Shown here: positions 50,898 through 59,515 of the stretch, piece after piece
Position numbering within the stretch: the stretch's first letter is position 1
Layout: each line of letters starts with the position of its first letter
Assembly (NCBI GenBank): GCA_017483765.1
Contig: JAFUVE010000019.1
Coordinates: forward strand, 1 to 64,000
DNA length: 64,000 bases
Direction: 5' to 3'
Source of the DNA: Bacteroidaceae bacterium
GTDB taxonomy: Bacteria > Bacteroidota > Bacteroidia > Bacteroidales > Bacteroidaceae
The notes under the pieces: model-generated
What the model saw: the letters and a program-made list of their open reading frames with translations, nothing else
What the model was told of the DNA's origin: nothing
Databases searched by the model: none
Translations under genes and position numbers: made by a program

Positions 50898-50929
50898 CAA
50901 AGTTACGGATTTTTTTTTGATTGACCAAG
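50898..50929 (-). promoter_or_regulatory. rplS promoter
   Basis: On the minus strand CTTG (50926-50929), 20-nt spacer, TAACTTTG (50898-50905). The resulting leader of about 150 nt is long and could hold L19 or translation-linked control. Confidence 0.6.
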
Positions 50930-50956
50930 GAAAAGAGAGTGAAAAGTGAAAAAACA

Positions 50957-51946
50957 TCAATCTTTCTTGTCGAAGATGTCCTTGAGTGCTCCGATGGAAC
51001 TGAGTGCGGTAGTAGCCTCGTAAGGTAGGTAGACCGTCTTGTTGCCCTGTCCCGAAGCGATGTCCTTGAGCGTGGCGATATACTTGTCGGCCAGGAGATA
51101 CTGAGCCGGCGTCATGTTGGCCCCCTGGATGGCCTGCGCCACCTTCTCGATTGCCTCCGCCTCCGCCTGCGCCTGCAGAATCTTGGCCTCGGCAATACCT
51201 TGTGCCTCAAGGATCTTCTTCTGTTTCTCGGCCTCCGCCTTGTTGATGGCCGCGATTTTCTGTCCTTCGGAAGTCAGCACTGCCGCCTCCTTGTCTCCGT
51301 TGGCCTTTGTGACCTGTGCGCGTCGTTCGCGCTCGGCCTGCATCTGCTGCTCCATGGAATAGCGCACGCTGTCGGGCGGTGTGATGTCCTGTAGCTCCAC
51401 GCGGTTGACTTTCACTCCCCATTTGTTGGTGGCGTCGTCGAGCACATTGCGCAGCTTGGAGTTGATGGTGTCGCGGGACGTGAGAGTCTCGTCGAGCTCA
51501 AGTTCTCCGATGACGTTACGCAGTGTGGTCTGCGCCAGCTTCTCGATGGCCAGTGGCAGGTTCTCGATTTCGTAGACCGCCTTGTATGGGTCGACAATCT
51601 GATAATAGAGCAGTGCGTTGATGGTGGTTGTGACATTGTCCTTGGTGATGACGTTCTGCTTAGGGAAGTCGAACACCTGCTCACGCATGTCGATTTTCTT
51701 ACGTTGCGTGAATTTCACCATCACCCTGCCGTCGAGCGTGTTGATGGAATAGCGCATGTAGATGGGTCTCGCCTGCTCGAAAATGGGCCATATGATGTTG
51801 ATGCCCGATGAGAGCGTGCGCTCATACTTGCCAAGACGCTCGATGACCATGGTCTCGGACTGCTTGACGATGATAAATCCTTTCATAACGAGGATAATGA
51901 CCAGTATGGCCAGAATCAGAAAAATTAAAATACTTCCGTTTAACAT
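50957..51946 (-). CDS. SPFH/band 7 (stomatin-like) membrane protein
   Basis: 329 aa: one N-terminal membrane helix ([20 protein letters not shown]), an SPFH domain ([60 protein letters not shown]) and a long Ala/Glu-rich coiled coil ([20 protein letters not shown]). The C-terminus is short ([20 protein letters not shown]). It matches the QmcA/paraslipin type, which forms ring-like membrane microdomain scaffolds. The adjacent upstream nfeD-like gene is its usual partner and is encoded on the same strand. Confidence 0.92.
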   Translation of the reverse strand: MLNGSILIFLILAILVIILVMKGFIIVKQSETMVIERLGKYERTLSSGINIIWPIFEQARPIYMRYSINTLDGRVMVKFTQRKKIDMREQVFDFPKQNVITKDNVTTTINALLYYQIVDPYKAVYEIENLPLAIEKLAQTTLRNVIGELELDETLTSRDTINSKLRNVLDDATNKWGVKVNRVELQDITPPDSVRYSMEQQMQAERERRAQVTKANGDKEAAVLTSEGQKIAAINKAEAEKQKKILEAQGIAEAKILQAQAEAEAIEKVAQAIQGANMTPAQYLLADKYIATLKDIASGQGNKTVYLPYEATTALSSIGALKDIFDKKD

Positions 51947-51986
51947 AATATTAAGTTGAGAGTTGTGAGTTGAGAGTTTAGAGGAA

Positions 51987-52036
51987 GGCCGTGCTTCGCC
52001 GGCCGGAAATGCGGAACACGAGGTTCCGCCTACCTC
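51987..52036. repeat. GC-rich double-hairpin repeat
   Basis: GGCCGTGCTTCGCCGGCC followed by GCGGAAC-ACGAG-GTTCCGC and CTACCTC, in the gap between the NfeD-like and SPFH genes. Confidence 0.75.
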
Positions 52037-52111
52037 TTTTTAGTTTAAAGTTTAATGAGGATAGTGGGATTTCGAGATATCGAGGACTCGATGGAAGAAG
52101 ATTTCGGGGTT

Positions 52112-52561
52112 TCAGTCGACGGTGAGGATGATGCTGTCGATGGATTGGATGGTGACGTTTTGTCCGACAGGGATGACGAGTCCCCGCTTGGAAATGGCTT
52201 TCCAGTCGTCTCCGTCGACGGCCACCCTACCCGTCCCCGCTGCGTTGTTGATGGTTTCGGTGACGCGTGCCTGACGCCCTACGAGCGCCTCCGCGTTGGA
52301 TTTTCTCCCTGCGCCTTTGCTGTTATAGAAATGCTTGATGACCAGCGGACGCACGATAAGGAATGCAAGGAAGGTGAATACAGAGAAGGCGACGAGCTGC
52401 CATGCGATGCCAAGACCTACCCCCGCCACAATGGCGGCGGCTACAGCTCCGATGGAGAAGCATGCCACAGCAAACCCCGCCGTGAAGATCTCGAGAATGA
52501 TGAACACGAGAGCCACAATAAGCCAGAGCACCCAAAAAGAAAGATCAAAGATGATGTCCAT
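52112..52561 (-). CDS. NfeD-like membrane protein
   Basis: 149 aa, the short NfeD form: two to three membrane helices in the first 75 residues (LSFWVLWLIVALVFIILEIF, VAFSVFTFLAFLIVRPLVIK) and a C-terminal OB-fold domain (LVGRQARVTETINNAAGTGR, VAVDGDDWKAISKRGLVIPV). It is thought to work with the neighbouring SPFH protein in membrane organisation. The 165-base gap between the two genes contains a double-hairpin repeat, so cotranscription is plausible but not certain. Upstream lies an AATCGGAGTAATCAGA repeat tract. Confidence 0.88.
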   Translation of the reverse strand: MDIIFDLSFWVLWLIVALVFIILEIFTAGFAVACFSIGAVAAAIVAGVGLGIAWQLVAFSVFTFLAFLIVRPLVIKHFYNSKGAGRKSNAEALVGRQARVTETINNAAGTGRVAVDGDDWKAISKRGLVIPVGQNVTIQSIDSIILTVD

Positions 52562-52600
52562 GTTTTTTTTAGTTTTAGAGTTAAAGTTATTTAGAGATTG

Positions 52601-52669
52601 TTGGAGTAATTGGAGTTATCGAAGTAATCAGAGTTGTCGGAGTAATCAGAGTAATCGGAGTAATCAGAT
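52601..52669. repeat. TCGGAGTAATCAGA repeat tract
   Basis: About seven 9-10 nt units such as GGAGTTATCGAAGTAATCAG and GGAGTAATCAGAGTAATCGG, related to the tracts at 23751 and 48211. Confidence 0.75.
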
Positions 52670-52698
52670 GGGTCTGACGAGACTCCTTAAATATATAG

Positions 52699-52737
52699 CG
52701 ACACTTCTCCTGGCCGGATGGCCAGGGAGAAGTGTCG
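52699..52737 (-). terminator. mdh terminator
   Basis: CGACACTTCTCCTGGCC pairs with GGCCAGGGAGAAGTGTCG (one bulge) around a 4-nt loop, 20 bases past the mdh stop. The T-run on the minus strand is weak (TATATATTT). Confidence 0.75.
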
Positions 52738-52757
52738 TTATGTCAAAGTTCACTTTT

Positions 52758-53750
52758 TTAGAGGTTAGGGTTGATTTCGCTCCACTTCTCAATCGGGGGA
52801 ACGATGTTGAGGGTGACGAGCTCATCCCTCATCTTGCAGAGGTGCTCATAGCTTGCGTCGAGCTTTGCGATCTCCTCAGGAGTACCCGTGGGCACCTTGA
52901 AAGAGCATCCGTTCTTGTCGAGAGTAGTGTCCATAGCCATCATGATGTGGTCGTACTTGTCGGTCTTCACGTAAGTTCCAGCCGGATATTTGAAAGGCTC
53001 ACCTCCCATGACGGCGCGAATCATCTCTACAGAGAGATAAGACGGGCTCTGGAATGAGCTACGTCCACGCAGCTTGATGATGGCAGCACCACCCTTTGTG
53101 ACAGCAGTCTTCATCTCTTCCCACTCCTGCTCCGGGAACTGCTCAGTACCGATCAGCTCGTTGAGAGGCTTTCCGTCGATCTTCACGTTGCTGCCTAATA
53201 CGGCCATCTGCTCACCGTGTCCGCCGTAGGTGGCACATCCTGTCACCTTGCTCTGCATCACGTTGAACTTCTTTGCCAACGCGCTCTGCAGACGAGTTGA
53301 GTCGAGACCTGCGAGAGTAGTCACCTGACCAGGCTTGAGTCCTGAATAGAGGAGAGTGACAAGTCCTGTGAGGTCTGCCGGGTTGAAGATAATCACTACA
53401 TGCTTCACGTCCGGGCAGTATTTCTTGATGTTCTGTCCCAGTCCTTCAGCAATCTTACAGTTTCCGGCGAGCAGGTCCTCCCGCGTCATGCCTTCCTTAC
53501 GTGGTGCTCCACCTGAAGAGATGATGTACTTTGCGTCGGTGAACGCTTCCTTCTCGTCAGTTGTAGCCACGATGTTCACGTCGCCGAATCCACTCTGGCG
53601 CATCTCCTCAGCCACACCTTCTGGTGAGAACACATCGTAGAGGCAGATATTGCTTGTGAGGCCCATCATGAGGGCAGTCTGAACCATGTTGGAGCCAATC
53701 ATACCAGCAGCTCCGACAATCACTAATTTCTCGTCTGTTAAAAATGCCAT
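52758..53750 (-). CDS. mdh: Malate dehydrogenase
   Basis: 330 aa. An NAD-dependent dehydrogenase interconverting malate and oxaloacetate. It has the Rossmann loop VIVGAAGMIGSNMVQTALMM, substrate Arg residues in GGAPRKEGMTREDLL, the NPAD motif (VIIFNPADLTGLVTLLYSGL), the third substrate Arg in GLDSTRLQSALAKKF, and the catalytic His in TYGGHGEQMAVLG. The ARKEGM-type loop with Arg (not Gln) at the specificity position supports malate over lactate. It is monocistronic with promoter and terminator. It probably serves the reductive branch to succinate that is common in this group. Confidence 0.93.
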   Translation of the reverse strand: MAFLTDEKLVIVGAAGMIGSNMVQTALMMGLTSNICLYDVFSPEGVAEEMRQSGFGDVNIVATTDEKEAFTDAKYIISSGGAPRKEGMTREDLLAGNCKIAEGLGQNIKKYCPDVKHVVIIFNPADLTGLVTLLYSGLKPGQVTTLAGLDSTRLQSALAKKFNVMQSKVTGCATYGGHGEQMAVLGSNVKIDGKPLNELIGTEQFPEQEWEEMKTAVTKGGAAIIKLRGRSSFQSPSYLSVEMIRAVMGGEPFKYPAGTYVKTDKYDHIMMAMDTTLDKNGCSFKVPTGTPEEIAKLDASYEHLCKMRDELVTLNIVPPIEKWSEINPNL

Positions 53751-53873
53751 AATAATAATATTTTTTTATTTAATGAAGTAGTATCAGAAAATTCCATATT
53801 TTTCATACGTGAAGCGGACCATTCAAAATCTCGTTTTTCAAATGTTTTTAGCCCATATTTTCAGTTTACAATG

Positions 53874-53905
53874 CAAATATAGTAATAGAAAAAGAGAATC
53901 GCAAT
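53874..53905 (-). promoter_or_regulatory. mdh promoter
   Basis: On the minus strand ATTG (53902-53905), 20-nt spacer, TATATTTG (53874-53881). The start codon at 53750 implies a leader of about 115 nt. Confidence 0.5.
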
Positions 53906-53991
53906 TTTCTCAGCCCAAAAAATGCATAAAAAGAGATGTTTTCCTGAAAAAATAATGTTTTTGTCAAGTAGAGTCTGCAAAATTGTTGGTC

Positions 53992-54384
53992 ATGTATAGA
54001 AAATTTACTAAATTCGTGGCAGAAACGACAATGCTGGTCATGTTAAGAATCTTCCATAGCAAACATATTCCATTCGGCAGCTATGCCGCCATCAACCTAT
54101 TCGGCTTCATCATAGTGAAAAAGGGAATCCAGATGCGCTGGGTGGACATTCACCATGAGCTAATCCACAGCCGTCAGCAAGCCGAGATGCTGTGGATTCC
54201 ATTTTACACCTGGTACGTTATAGAATGGATGGTGAAGCTGTTGAAATACCGTAATCTAACCAAGGCCTACTATAACATCTCCTTCGAGCGCGAAGCATAT
54301 ATGAATCAATATGATATCAAATACTTGCGTCGAAGGAGATGGTATAGCTGGATGCGATATTTATCTAAGAAATCACTCCGATAG
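53992..54384 (+). CDS. Small protein with HELIH metalloprotease-like motif
   Basis: 130 aa from the ATG at 53992; a TTG start nine bases earlier is less likely. It contains VDIHHELIHSRQQAEMLWIP, where HELIH has the HExxH form of zinc metalloproteases. A helix with YTWYVIEWMVKLLKY follows, then AYYNISFEREAYMNQYDIKY, where the Glu could be a third ligand. Similar small proteins are widespread in Bacteroidota and recall a minimal M56/BlaR1-like core. No signal peptide is clear; hydrophobic segments at residues 12-22 and 29-38 suggest membrane contact. Activity is not demonstrated by sequence alone. Confidence 0.7.
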   Translation: MYRKFTKFVAETTMLVMLRIFHSKHIPFGSYAAINLFGFIIVKKGIQMRWVDIHHELIHSRQQAEMLWIPFYTWYVIEWMVKLLKYRNLTKAYYNISFEREAYMNQYDIKYLRRRRWYSWMRYLSKKSLR

Positions 54385-54416
54385 TTGATTATTAACGTTT
54401 CATCAAATATAGGAGT

Positions 54417-55562
54417 TTATTTATTACCGAACAAGCTATCAAGGAAAGTATAGAATGACGGATCCTCTCCTATAATTGTTTTCACAATCTTCCCGTCAGG
54501 TCCGATGAGAATTTTTGTAGGGAAGCCCGTGATGCCATAGTCTGTCAGAAGAGACGAATTCTCCGGGCAATAAACATGAATCCACGGCAGTTCGTACTTT
54601 TTCACGGCCGCTTTCCATTTATCCTCAGTGTCGTTGCAATCTATACCGAGAATCTCGAACTTGTCAGAATACTTGGCGTAGTATTCCTTCATCTTCGGGA
54701 ATCCCTTGATACACCATACGCACCAAGACCCCCAGAAGTCCAGCACGACGTATTTGCCTCGCAAAGAGTTCAAGGCAAGTGGTTTCCCTTCAATGTCATT
54801 AAGTGTGAAAACAGGTGCCTCAATACCTTCCGCTTGTTTCTTCTGGGCCTCCTTCTCTTTTGCCTCAGCCTCTATACTTTCCTCGTTTGCCTTCACCCAT
54901 TTGTCGTAGATTGGTCTCATACGTCCTTCACGTATAGAAGGCTCAAAAAGCATGAAAGTTTCCTTCATCTTGTCAAAACCATCAATGTCTTTAAGCAGAT
55001 ACACGGCTGCTTCTTGATTGGGATGCGCCTTCACGTAATCTATCAGTTCCTGTTGGTATCGGTCGAAACTGGGTGAATAGACCTCATCGTAGAACTTGTT
55101 GCGTTCTTCTTTGGTGAGCGTGTTGTCATTCTTCATTGCCCGGTATTTTAACGTATTTTCACGCATGTCCTTTCCCGCATTCTCATTAAAGAGGTCCACC
55201 TTGTGAAAATCGGCATAGAATCCTGTTCCGTCCACATCAAAGCGGGTTTTGTCGGTGTCCCAGACACGCATCGTCTCACCGCCCACAAGCGGAACAGAAT
55301 AAAATTGTGGTTCATCTAAGTCGCCCCGAAAAAGCCTTGGCTGTGCAAACAGCCCTATGCAGACAGTGTCCACCTGCAGTTCGAATTCGAACTTTCCATT
55401 TTTACCAATAAATGTAAGATCCTCCTTTCCTTGGCGATACACAATAACCGTGTCACCAAAATCAACAAGGTCGAGCTTTACGATTAATGTGGAATCGTTG
55501 TTTGCCGCCCTTCCGCATACAGCAATGGCAGCGAGCATCATGCTCAAAATAAATTTTTTCAT
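54417..55562 (-). CDS. Exported TlpA-like thioredoxin-fold protein with DUF4369-like N-terminus
   Basis: 381 aa from the ATG at 55562. Signal peptide MKKFILSMMLAAIAVCGRAA. Residues about 25-130 are a beta-rich DUF4369-like domain (IVKLDLVDFGDTVIVYRQGK), then a helical segment, and a C-terminal AhpC/TlpA thioredoxin domain (residues about 245-380) with active site WGSWCVWCIKGFPKM (CVWC) and the cis-Pro loop ITGFPTKILIGPDG. It is expected to reduce or exchange disulfides in the periplasm. Such proteins are abundant in Bacteroidales. It stands alone, with AT-rich sequence and a short hairpin element upstream. Confidence 0.88.
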   Translation of the reverse strand: MKKFILSMMLAAIAVCGRAANNDSTLIVKLDLVDFGDTVIVYRQGKEDLTFIGKNGKFEFELQVDTVCIGLFAQPRLFRGDLDEPQFYSVPLVGGETMRVWDTDKTRFDVDGTGFYADFHKVDLFNENAGKDMRENTLKYRAMKNDNTLTKEERNKFYDEVYSPSFDRYQQELIDYVKAHPNQEAAVYLLKDIDGFDKMKETFMLFEPSIREGRMRPIYDKWVKANEESIEAEAKEKEAQKKQAEGIEAPVFTLNDIEGKPLALNSLRGKYVVLDFWGSWCVWCIKGFPKMKEYYAKYSDKFEILGIDCNDTEDKWKAAVKKYELPWIHVYCPENSSLLTDYGITGFPTKILIGPDGKIVKTIIGEDPSFYTFLDSLFGNK

Positions 55563-55733
55563 ATTGTTCAATAAGAGTTTTCAAATACAGATAATAAAAT
55601 GTATCTGATATTAATAATTATTTATTCGAACACTAATTTTTCCAATCTTTAAGGGGTAAAGGAATAAAAGGATATTCTTTTATTGAAACGACAGGAGCAG
55701 TCGATTATTGCAGACTCTCAAATAAAGATTTTA

Positions 55734-55769
55734 GGGGTGTTCTTAAAATTTTGTTTTTTTGAACACCCC
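55734..55769. repeat. Short GGGGTGTTC hairpin (MITE remnant or terminator)
   Basis: GGGGTGTTC (55734-55742) and GAACACCCC (55761-55769) around an 18-nt AT-rich loop. The ends match those of the 191-bp element at 17638. It lies 18 bases past the stop of the nucleotidyltransferase-like gene and may serve as its terminator. Confidence 0.65.
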
Positions 55770-55786
55770 ATAAAATTTTTCGGAAA

Positions 55787-58414
55787 TCAGTTAGCCCAAT
55801 AAGTCGCATAGTCGATGCTGCTGTCAAGAGCAGCTCTGGCCTTAAGGAACCGCAGCGCATCGGCAAAGCGTGCATTACCACGGATGTCCGCAGCCTTCTC
55901 TTCCGTCCGGTTGTCCGGATCGGCCATCTCAAGTTGCAGATACCAAACGTTCTGAATAAATTCAGGAATGTAGGTATAGTCCTTGTAGTCAAACTTGAAG
56001 TTGGCGCTATTGTCATTGTCAATGCCATCCCACACATTCACCACGTCAGTCATGGTCGGCTCAGAATAAGTCTTTATATCATCGGCAAAACGTGGCCAAA
56101 GGATAGCAGCCCAGCAAAGAGCAGGGTCGGCCTTTCCCACTTTGTCGAACTCACCGAGCATCCCCTCCACGAAGTTCTTATAGGTTGTTGTAGACAGCCT
56201 GTCGGAGAGTGATGTCAGGAAATAATCCGTCACTTTATATTGTTCAAGCAGTTTGAAATAGTCTTGCGCAAAACCGCCGTTAAAACCACTCTCCGTGTGG
56301 TAGATTGCGTTGTAACTGTCGAGATTGCCCAGTTTGTCATTGTGCTTCAGATAGGCCTGTGCCAGGTCATCGTCCAATTTAAAATTGTATTTAGCAGCAA
56401 ATCTCAGTCCCCGGAGTATGGTCCTCGGGTCTTTTGCCACTTTGAAATCCGGGGTGATAATCAACTTGACGACCCCTTCCCTTAAGTCACGCAAACCTCC
56501 ATGGTAGTCGATAATATCTCCTGTGGCATAGTCGTAATAAAGCGAGTTGAAAGTGAAGTCACGACTGTAGGTATCCTCCAGCAGGTCGTCACAATAAGGT
56601 GATGACAGGTCTTTTGCCACCGGCACATTCGCTTGTCCGCTGTAATCAGGAAAGATGGAGAATATGGGTGCGATATCTGTCTCAATGTCCCCCTCATGAT
56701 AAGCCTTCACCACCCAGATATTGCCGAAAGCATTGAAAGCCTGTGAATTTGGTACGGTTGCGACAATCTGTTCGATGCTGGCATTTGTTGAGAAGTCCAC
56801 ATCGTGGGCAGGCTTGCCAAGTATTACGTCACGCACGGTTCCTCCATTGACATACACTTTGTACCCAGCGTCAACCATATACTGCATATCAGATGCAGCA
56901 TTCACGGGAAAAGAGAAAATACTGCTATCGTACATGGTTTTCGGTATACGCAATTCCGCATAGCCATTCTTCAGCACCTCCTGATAGTTCTGGTTAATCA
57001 AGGTATTGACAGCTGGAGAAAAGAAACCATCCGACAGACCGGAAGGGCTATTAGTCCAGAAATCCACATATTTCTGAAGAGAGGCATCTGTTTTTGCATA
57101 GCCTGTCAGCAGAATCAAGGATCTCTTAAAGTAATTATTTTGAAGGACTGCATTCTTTTGTTCTTGGGAGGCAGAGAAGGAGTTGTTGTCCGTCATTTGC
57201 CCATACAGATACCAGATGTTCATCAGATCGGTTTTTGTACCGGAATAATCATCAAGTTCGAAGTGTGTCTTCTGCCCGCTTTTTTCCTCCAATTGGTCCC
57301 AAGTGGTGGTGATATTCTCCAAGGTAGGTTCCGTCGTTCCCATGGCATCCTGCATACATGGTAAGAAGAGAGCAGCTATGCCGAGTGCGATGCCACCTTC
57401 GTGCTGCTCGTCGATGTAATCGAGTGCGGGGAAAAGGCGGTCCGTGTAACTTGCGTTGCGTGAGTAGCCATTCAGCATCTTCATATACCGGTCAACAATT
57501 CCATAATTCAGGTAATACTGGTATGTGCGCTTGCCACATCCGTCGGTGAAGCCCTTAGTGACATAATAGTTCACCAGTGAAGGCTGAATATCATCACAGT
57601 AGTGCATGTTTTCAGCAATCGCCTGTGTGGTATTAGCATCGATGTCGAATCCATAGCGTGCCGCGAATCTAACGGTTCGTATGAGTGCCGATGGGTTGAT
57701 GGAGAACATCAGATTAGGATCATAGACCGTGCGTATGATATGTTCACGCAAGTCGTGCAATCCTCCGTGGTAGTCAATGATATTGCCTGTCTGGTAGTCG
57801 TAGTAGATGGAGTTGATAGTCAGGTCGCGTGTATAGGTGTCGTCAAGCAAGTTCTTGCTATAATTCTGTCCATAGGCTCCGTCTGGTGGCAATCCCGGCT
57901 TCCCTTGCAAGCGGATGTCGATACCACGAATCGGCACCATGTCAGTCACATCGCCATCAGGATGGCGCGCCTGTGCAATTTTTCCCCCTCCTGTGTTTGT
58001 AATGACAGCGTTGGGCACGATTTCCACCATCTGCTCAGGAGTAGCATCGGTGGAGAAATCCACGTCATGGATGGGTGTGCCGAGTATAGCATCTCTCACA
58101 GCACCGCCGTTGACATAGGTCTTATAGCCAGCAGCCGCCATGATGTCCATAGTCTCGCAGTGTACTTTCGGCAGATAGATAAGGCTCTTGTCAAAGAGTT
58201 CAGCCGGTATAACCAGCTCACCATATCCCCTTGCTTGCACCACCTGATAATTCACATCAATCATCTTGTTGATGGTGGGTGTGAAGAATCTTCCGTATAC
58301 GGGTTCGGGTCTGTCAATTACATCGTTTTCATTGTCGTGACACGAGGTCATCGAAATGCCACATAATAATATGGTGGCATACATCCACAACGTAAATATC
58401 TTCATAGTTTTCAT
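55787..58414 (-). CDS. Predicted lipoprotein with two tandem class II nucleotidyltransferase (CCA-adding/poly(A) polymerase-like) domains
   Basis: 875 aa. Signal peptide with lipobox ISMTSC (Cys25; Cys22 if Met4 is the start). Two homologous halves of about 420 aa follow. Half 1: YKTYVNGGAVRDAILGTPIH with GGAVRD at 103-108 and DVD at 117-119, RDLTINSIYYDYQTGNIIDY (196-215), and LIRTVRFAARYGFDID. Half 2: GGTVRD at 524-529, DVD at 538-540, RDFTFNSLYYDYATGDIIDY (618-637), LRGLRFAAKYNFKLD. These are the head-domain and motif-B/C signatures of class II tRNA CCA-adding enzymes and poly(A) polymerases. Each half also has an extra N-terminal segment (FTPTINKMIDVNYQVV / FSPAVNTLINQNYQEV). Such enzymes normally act in the cytoplasm; an exported, duplicated form is unexpected. 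A MITE-like element is directly upstream and a short relative downstream. Substrate unknown. Confidence 0.8.
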   Translation of the reverse strand: MKTMKIFTLWMYATILLCGISMTSCHDNENDVIDRPEPVYGRFFTPTINKMIDVNYQVVQARGYGELVIPAELFDKSLIYLPKVHCETMDIMAAAGYKTYVNGGAVRDAILGTPIHDVDFSTDATPEQMVEIVPNAVITNTGGGKIAQARHPDGDVTDMVPIRGIDIRLQGKPGLPPDGAYGQNYSKNLLDDTYTRDLTINSIYYDYQTGNIIDYHGGLHDLREHIIRTVYDPNLMFSINPSALIRTVRFAARYGFDIDANTTQAIAENMHYCDDIQPSLVNYYVTKGFTDGCGKRTYQYYLNYGIVDRYMKMLNGYSRNASYTDRLFPALDYIDEQHEGGIALGIAALFLPCMQDAMGTTEPTLENITTTWDQLEEKSGQKTHFELDDYSGTKTDLMNIWYLYGQMTDNNSFSASQEQKNAVLQNNYFKRSLILLTGYAKTDASLQKYVDFWTNSPSGLSDGFFSPAVNTLINQNYQEVLKNGYAELRIPKTMYDSSIFSFPVNAASDMQYMVDAGYKVYVNGGTVRDVILGKPAHDVDFSTNASIEQIVATVPNSQAFNAFGNIWVVKAYHEGDIETDIAPIFSIFPDYSGQANVPVAKDLSSPYCDDLLEDTYSRDFTFNSLYYDYATGDIIDYHGGLRDLREGVVKLIITPDFKVAKDPRTILRGLRFAAKYNFKLDDDLAQAYLKHNDKLGNLDSYNAIYHTESGFNGGFAQDYFKLLEQYKVTDYFLTSLSDRLSTTTYKNFVEGMLGEFDKVGKADPALCWAAILWPRFADDIKTYSEPTMTDVVNVWDGIDNDNSANFKFDYKDYTYIPEFIQNVWYLQLEMADPDNRTEEKAADIRGNARFADALRFLKARAALDSSIDYATYWAN

Positions 58415-58433
58415 TTTTTAACAAGTATTATGT

Positions 58434-58631
58434 ATAGGGTTGTTCTAAAAATTCTGATTTTGAAAACTTAATTTGGTGGTGGTTCTTATTTCGGGCGCTT
58501 TTTGTTTTCTGTGGTGTCTTTTTGTCATCATTTGAGGTTACATAGCTCGCTATGCGCCCTCAAAATGCTTACAAAAATCCACTCACATAAAATCAAAAAT
58601 CGAACCGACATAATTATTAGAACCACCCTAT
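58434..58631. repeat. MITE-like element, copy 2
   Basis: 198 bp with imperfect terminal inverted repeats (ATAGGGTTGTTCTAAAAATT and its inverted partner AATTATTAGAACCACCCTAT). The interior is nearly the same as 17638-17828. It lies 19 bases upstream of the lipoprotein gene and may supply or displace its promoter. With short AT-rich flanks it fills the 334-bp gap to the next gene (58415-58748). Confidence 0.75.
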
Positions 58632-58748
58632 AATTATTTCATTTAAAAACAAAAATGCAAGAAATCATCGATATTCATCTCCACATCCGAGAAAGAATGT
58701 CCCCAACAATGTGGCCATATAGATTACCAATTGCTTCAGTTAAGATGT

Positions 58749-59504
58749 CTATTGTAAATTATGTTTTTCTTTTGCATTCATTATATCTCTTTGAAGATTA
58801 ATAATTTTACCCAAAATCGTATCCTGAGCTACGTCCTCATTCGTGGTTTCATCGATTTGTTCTCTTTCTTTCCGATAGGCTTCCAGTTCCTCGTCGCTAA
58901 TGTCCGTCATGTTCTTGCACTGTATGAACAGTTTATGCATATCACTCGATATCGATTTGGCCATTGCAGCATAGAAAAAATAATCAAAATCGAGGGCACC
59001 TTTTAAGGTTTTAAAAGGTTCTTCTCTGTTTACCACATTGTAGATTGAGTCACAAATGTTCGTTTTGTACATTCGACGATATTGATAGAATTTGGCCACA
59101 TTCTCAGTGAAGAGCACATTGTCCACTATATTAATGGTCTCAATACTCGACGAGAAGATATGCTCTGTAGCCTCGGTATACTCTACCTTGGGCATCAAAA
59201 AAGCAAGCTGAAAACTCAGTTTTGCATACAACGTAGTGTCTTCCGCCATCTGCTTCTGGAGCTTCAACGACTGCACAATCAAAGAGTCAGAATTTTCAAT
59301 CGATTTCAGAGAGTTGCACATGTCATACATCAGCATCATCACAATCTCATGCTTATCTTGTTTGTCCTTGTTCTTTTCGATGATGGCAGCCGTACCGAAT
59401 GTGAGCGCGATGGAAATAGTGGTGGCCAGCAGAGAGAGCAGGAAATTCTTCATGTTGTCGCTCATGCCGCTTTTCTGCTGGCCATCATTACGATTCGACT
59501 TCAT
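58749..59504 (-). CDS. Membrane-anchored protein of unknown function
   Basis: 251 aa. A polar N-terminus (residues 1-18) is followed by one membrane helix (FLLSLLATTISIALTFGTAA) and a mostly helical region with coiled-coil tendency (EIVMMLMYDMCNSLKSIENS, LIVQSLKLQKQMAEDTTLYA). The C-terminal part is charged (DEELEAYRKEREQIDETTNE). I do not recognise a family. It overlaps no neighbour, and the outer-membrane protein gene ends up with only 11 bases between its stop (59516) and the region of this start (59504), so the two are probably cotranscribed in the order OMP then this gene. Confidence 0.65.
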   Translation of the reverse strand: MKSNRNDGQQKSGMSDNMKNFLLSLLATTISIALTFGTAAIIEKNKDKQDKHEIVMMLMYDMCNSLKSIENSDSLIVQSLKLQKQMAEDTTLYAKLSFQLAFLMPKVEYTEATEHIFSSSIETINIVDNVLFTENVAKFYQYRRMYKTNICDSIYNVVNREEPFKTLKGALDFDYFFYAAMAKSISSDMHKLFIQCKNMTDISDEELEAYRKEREQIDETTNEDVAQDTILGKIINLQRDIMNAKEKHNLQ

Positions 59505-59515
59505 CTGCGTAGGAT

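Noticed and set aside
50743..50928. N-terminal 62-residue extension of L19
   Set aside because: L19 starts at [10 protein letters not shown] in all families I know. The extension covers the mRNA leader and reaches the -7 box.
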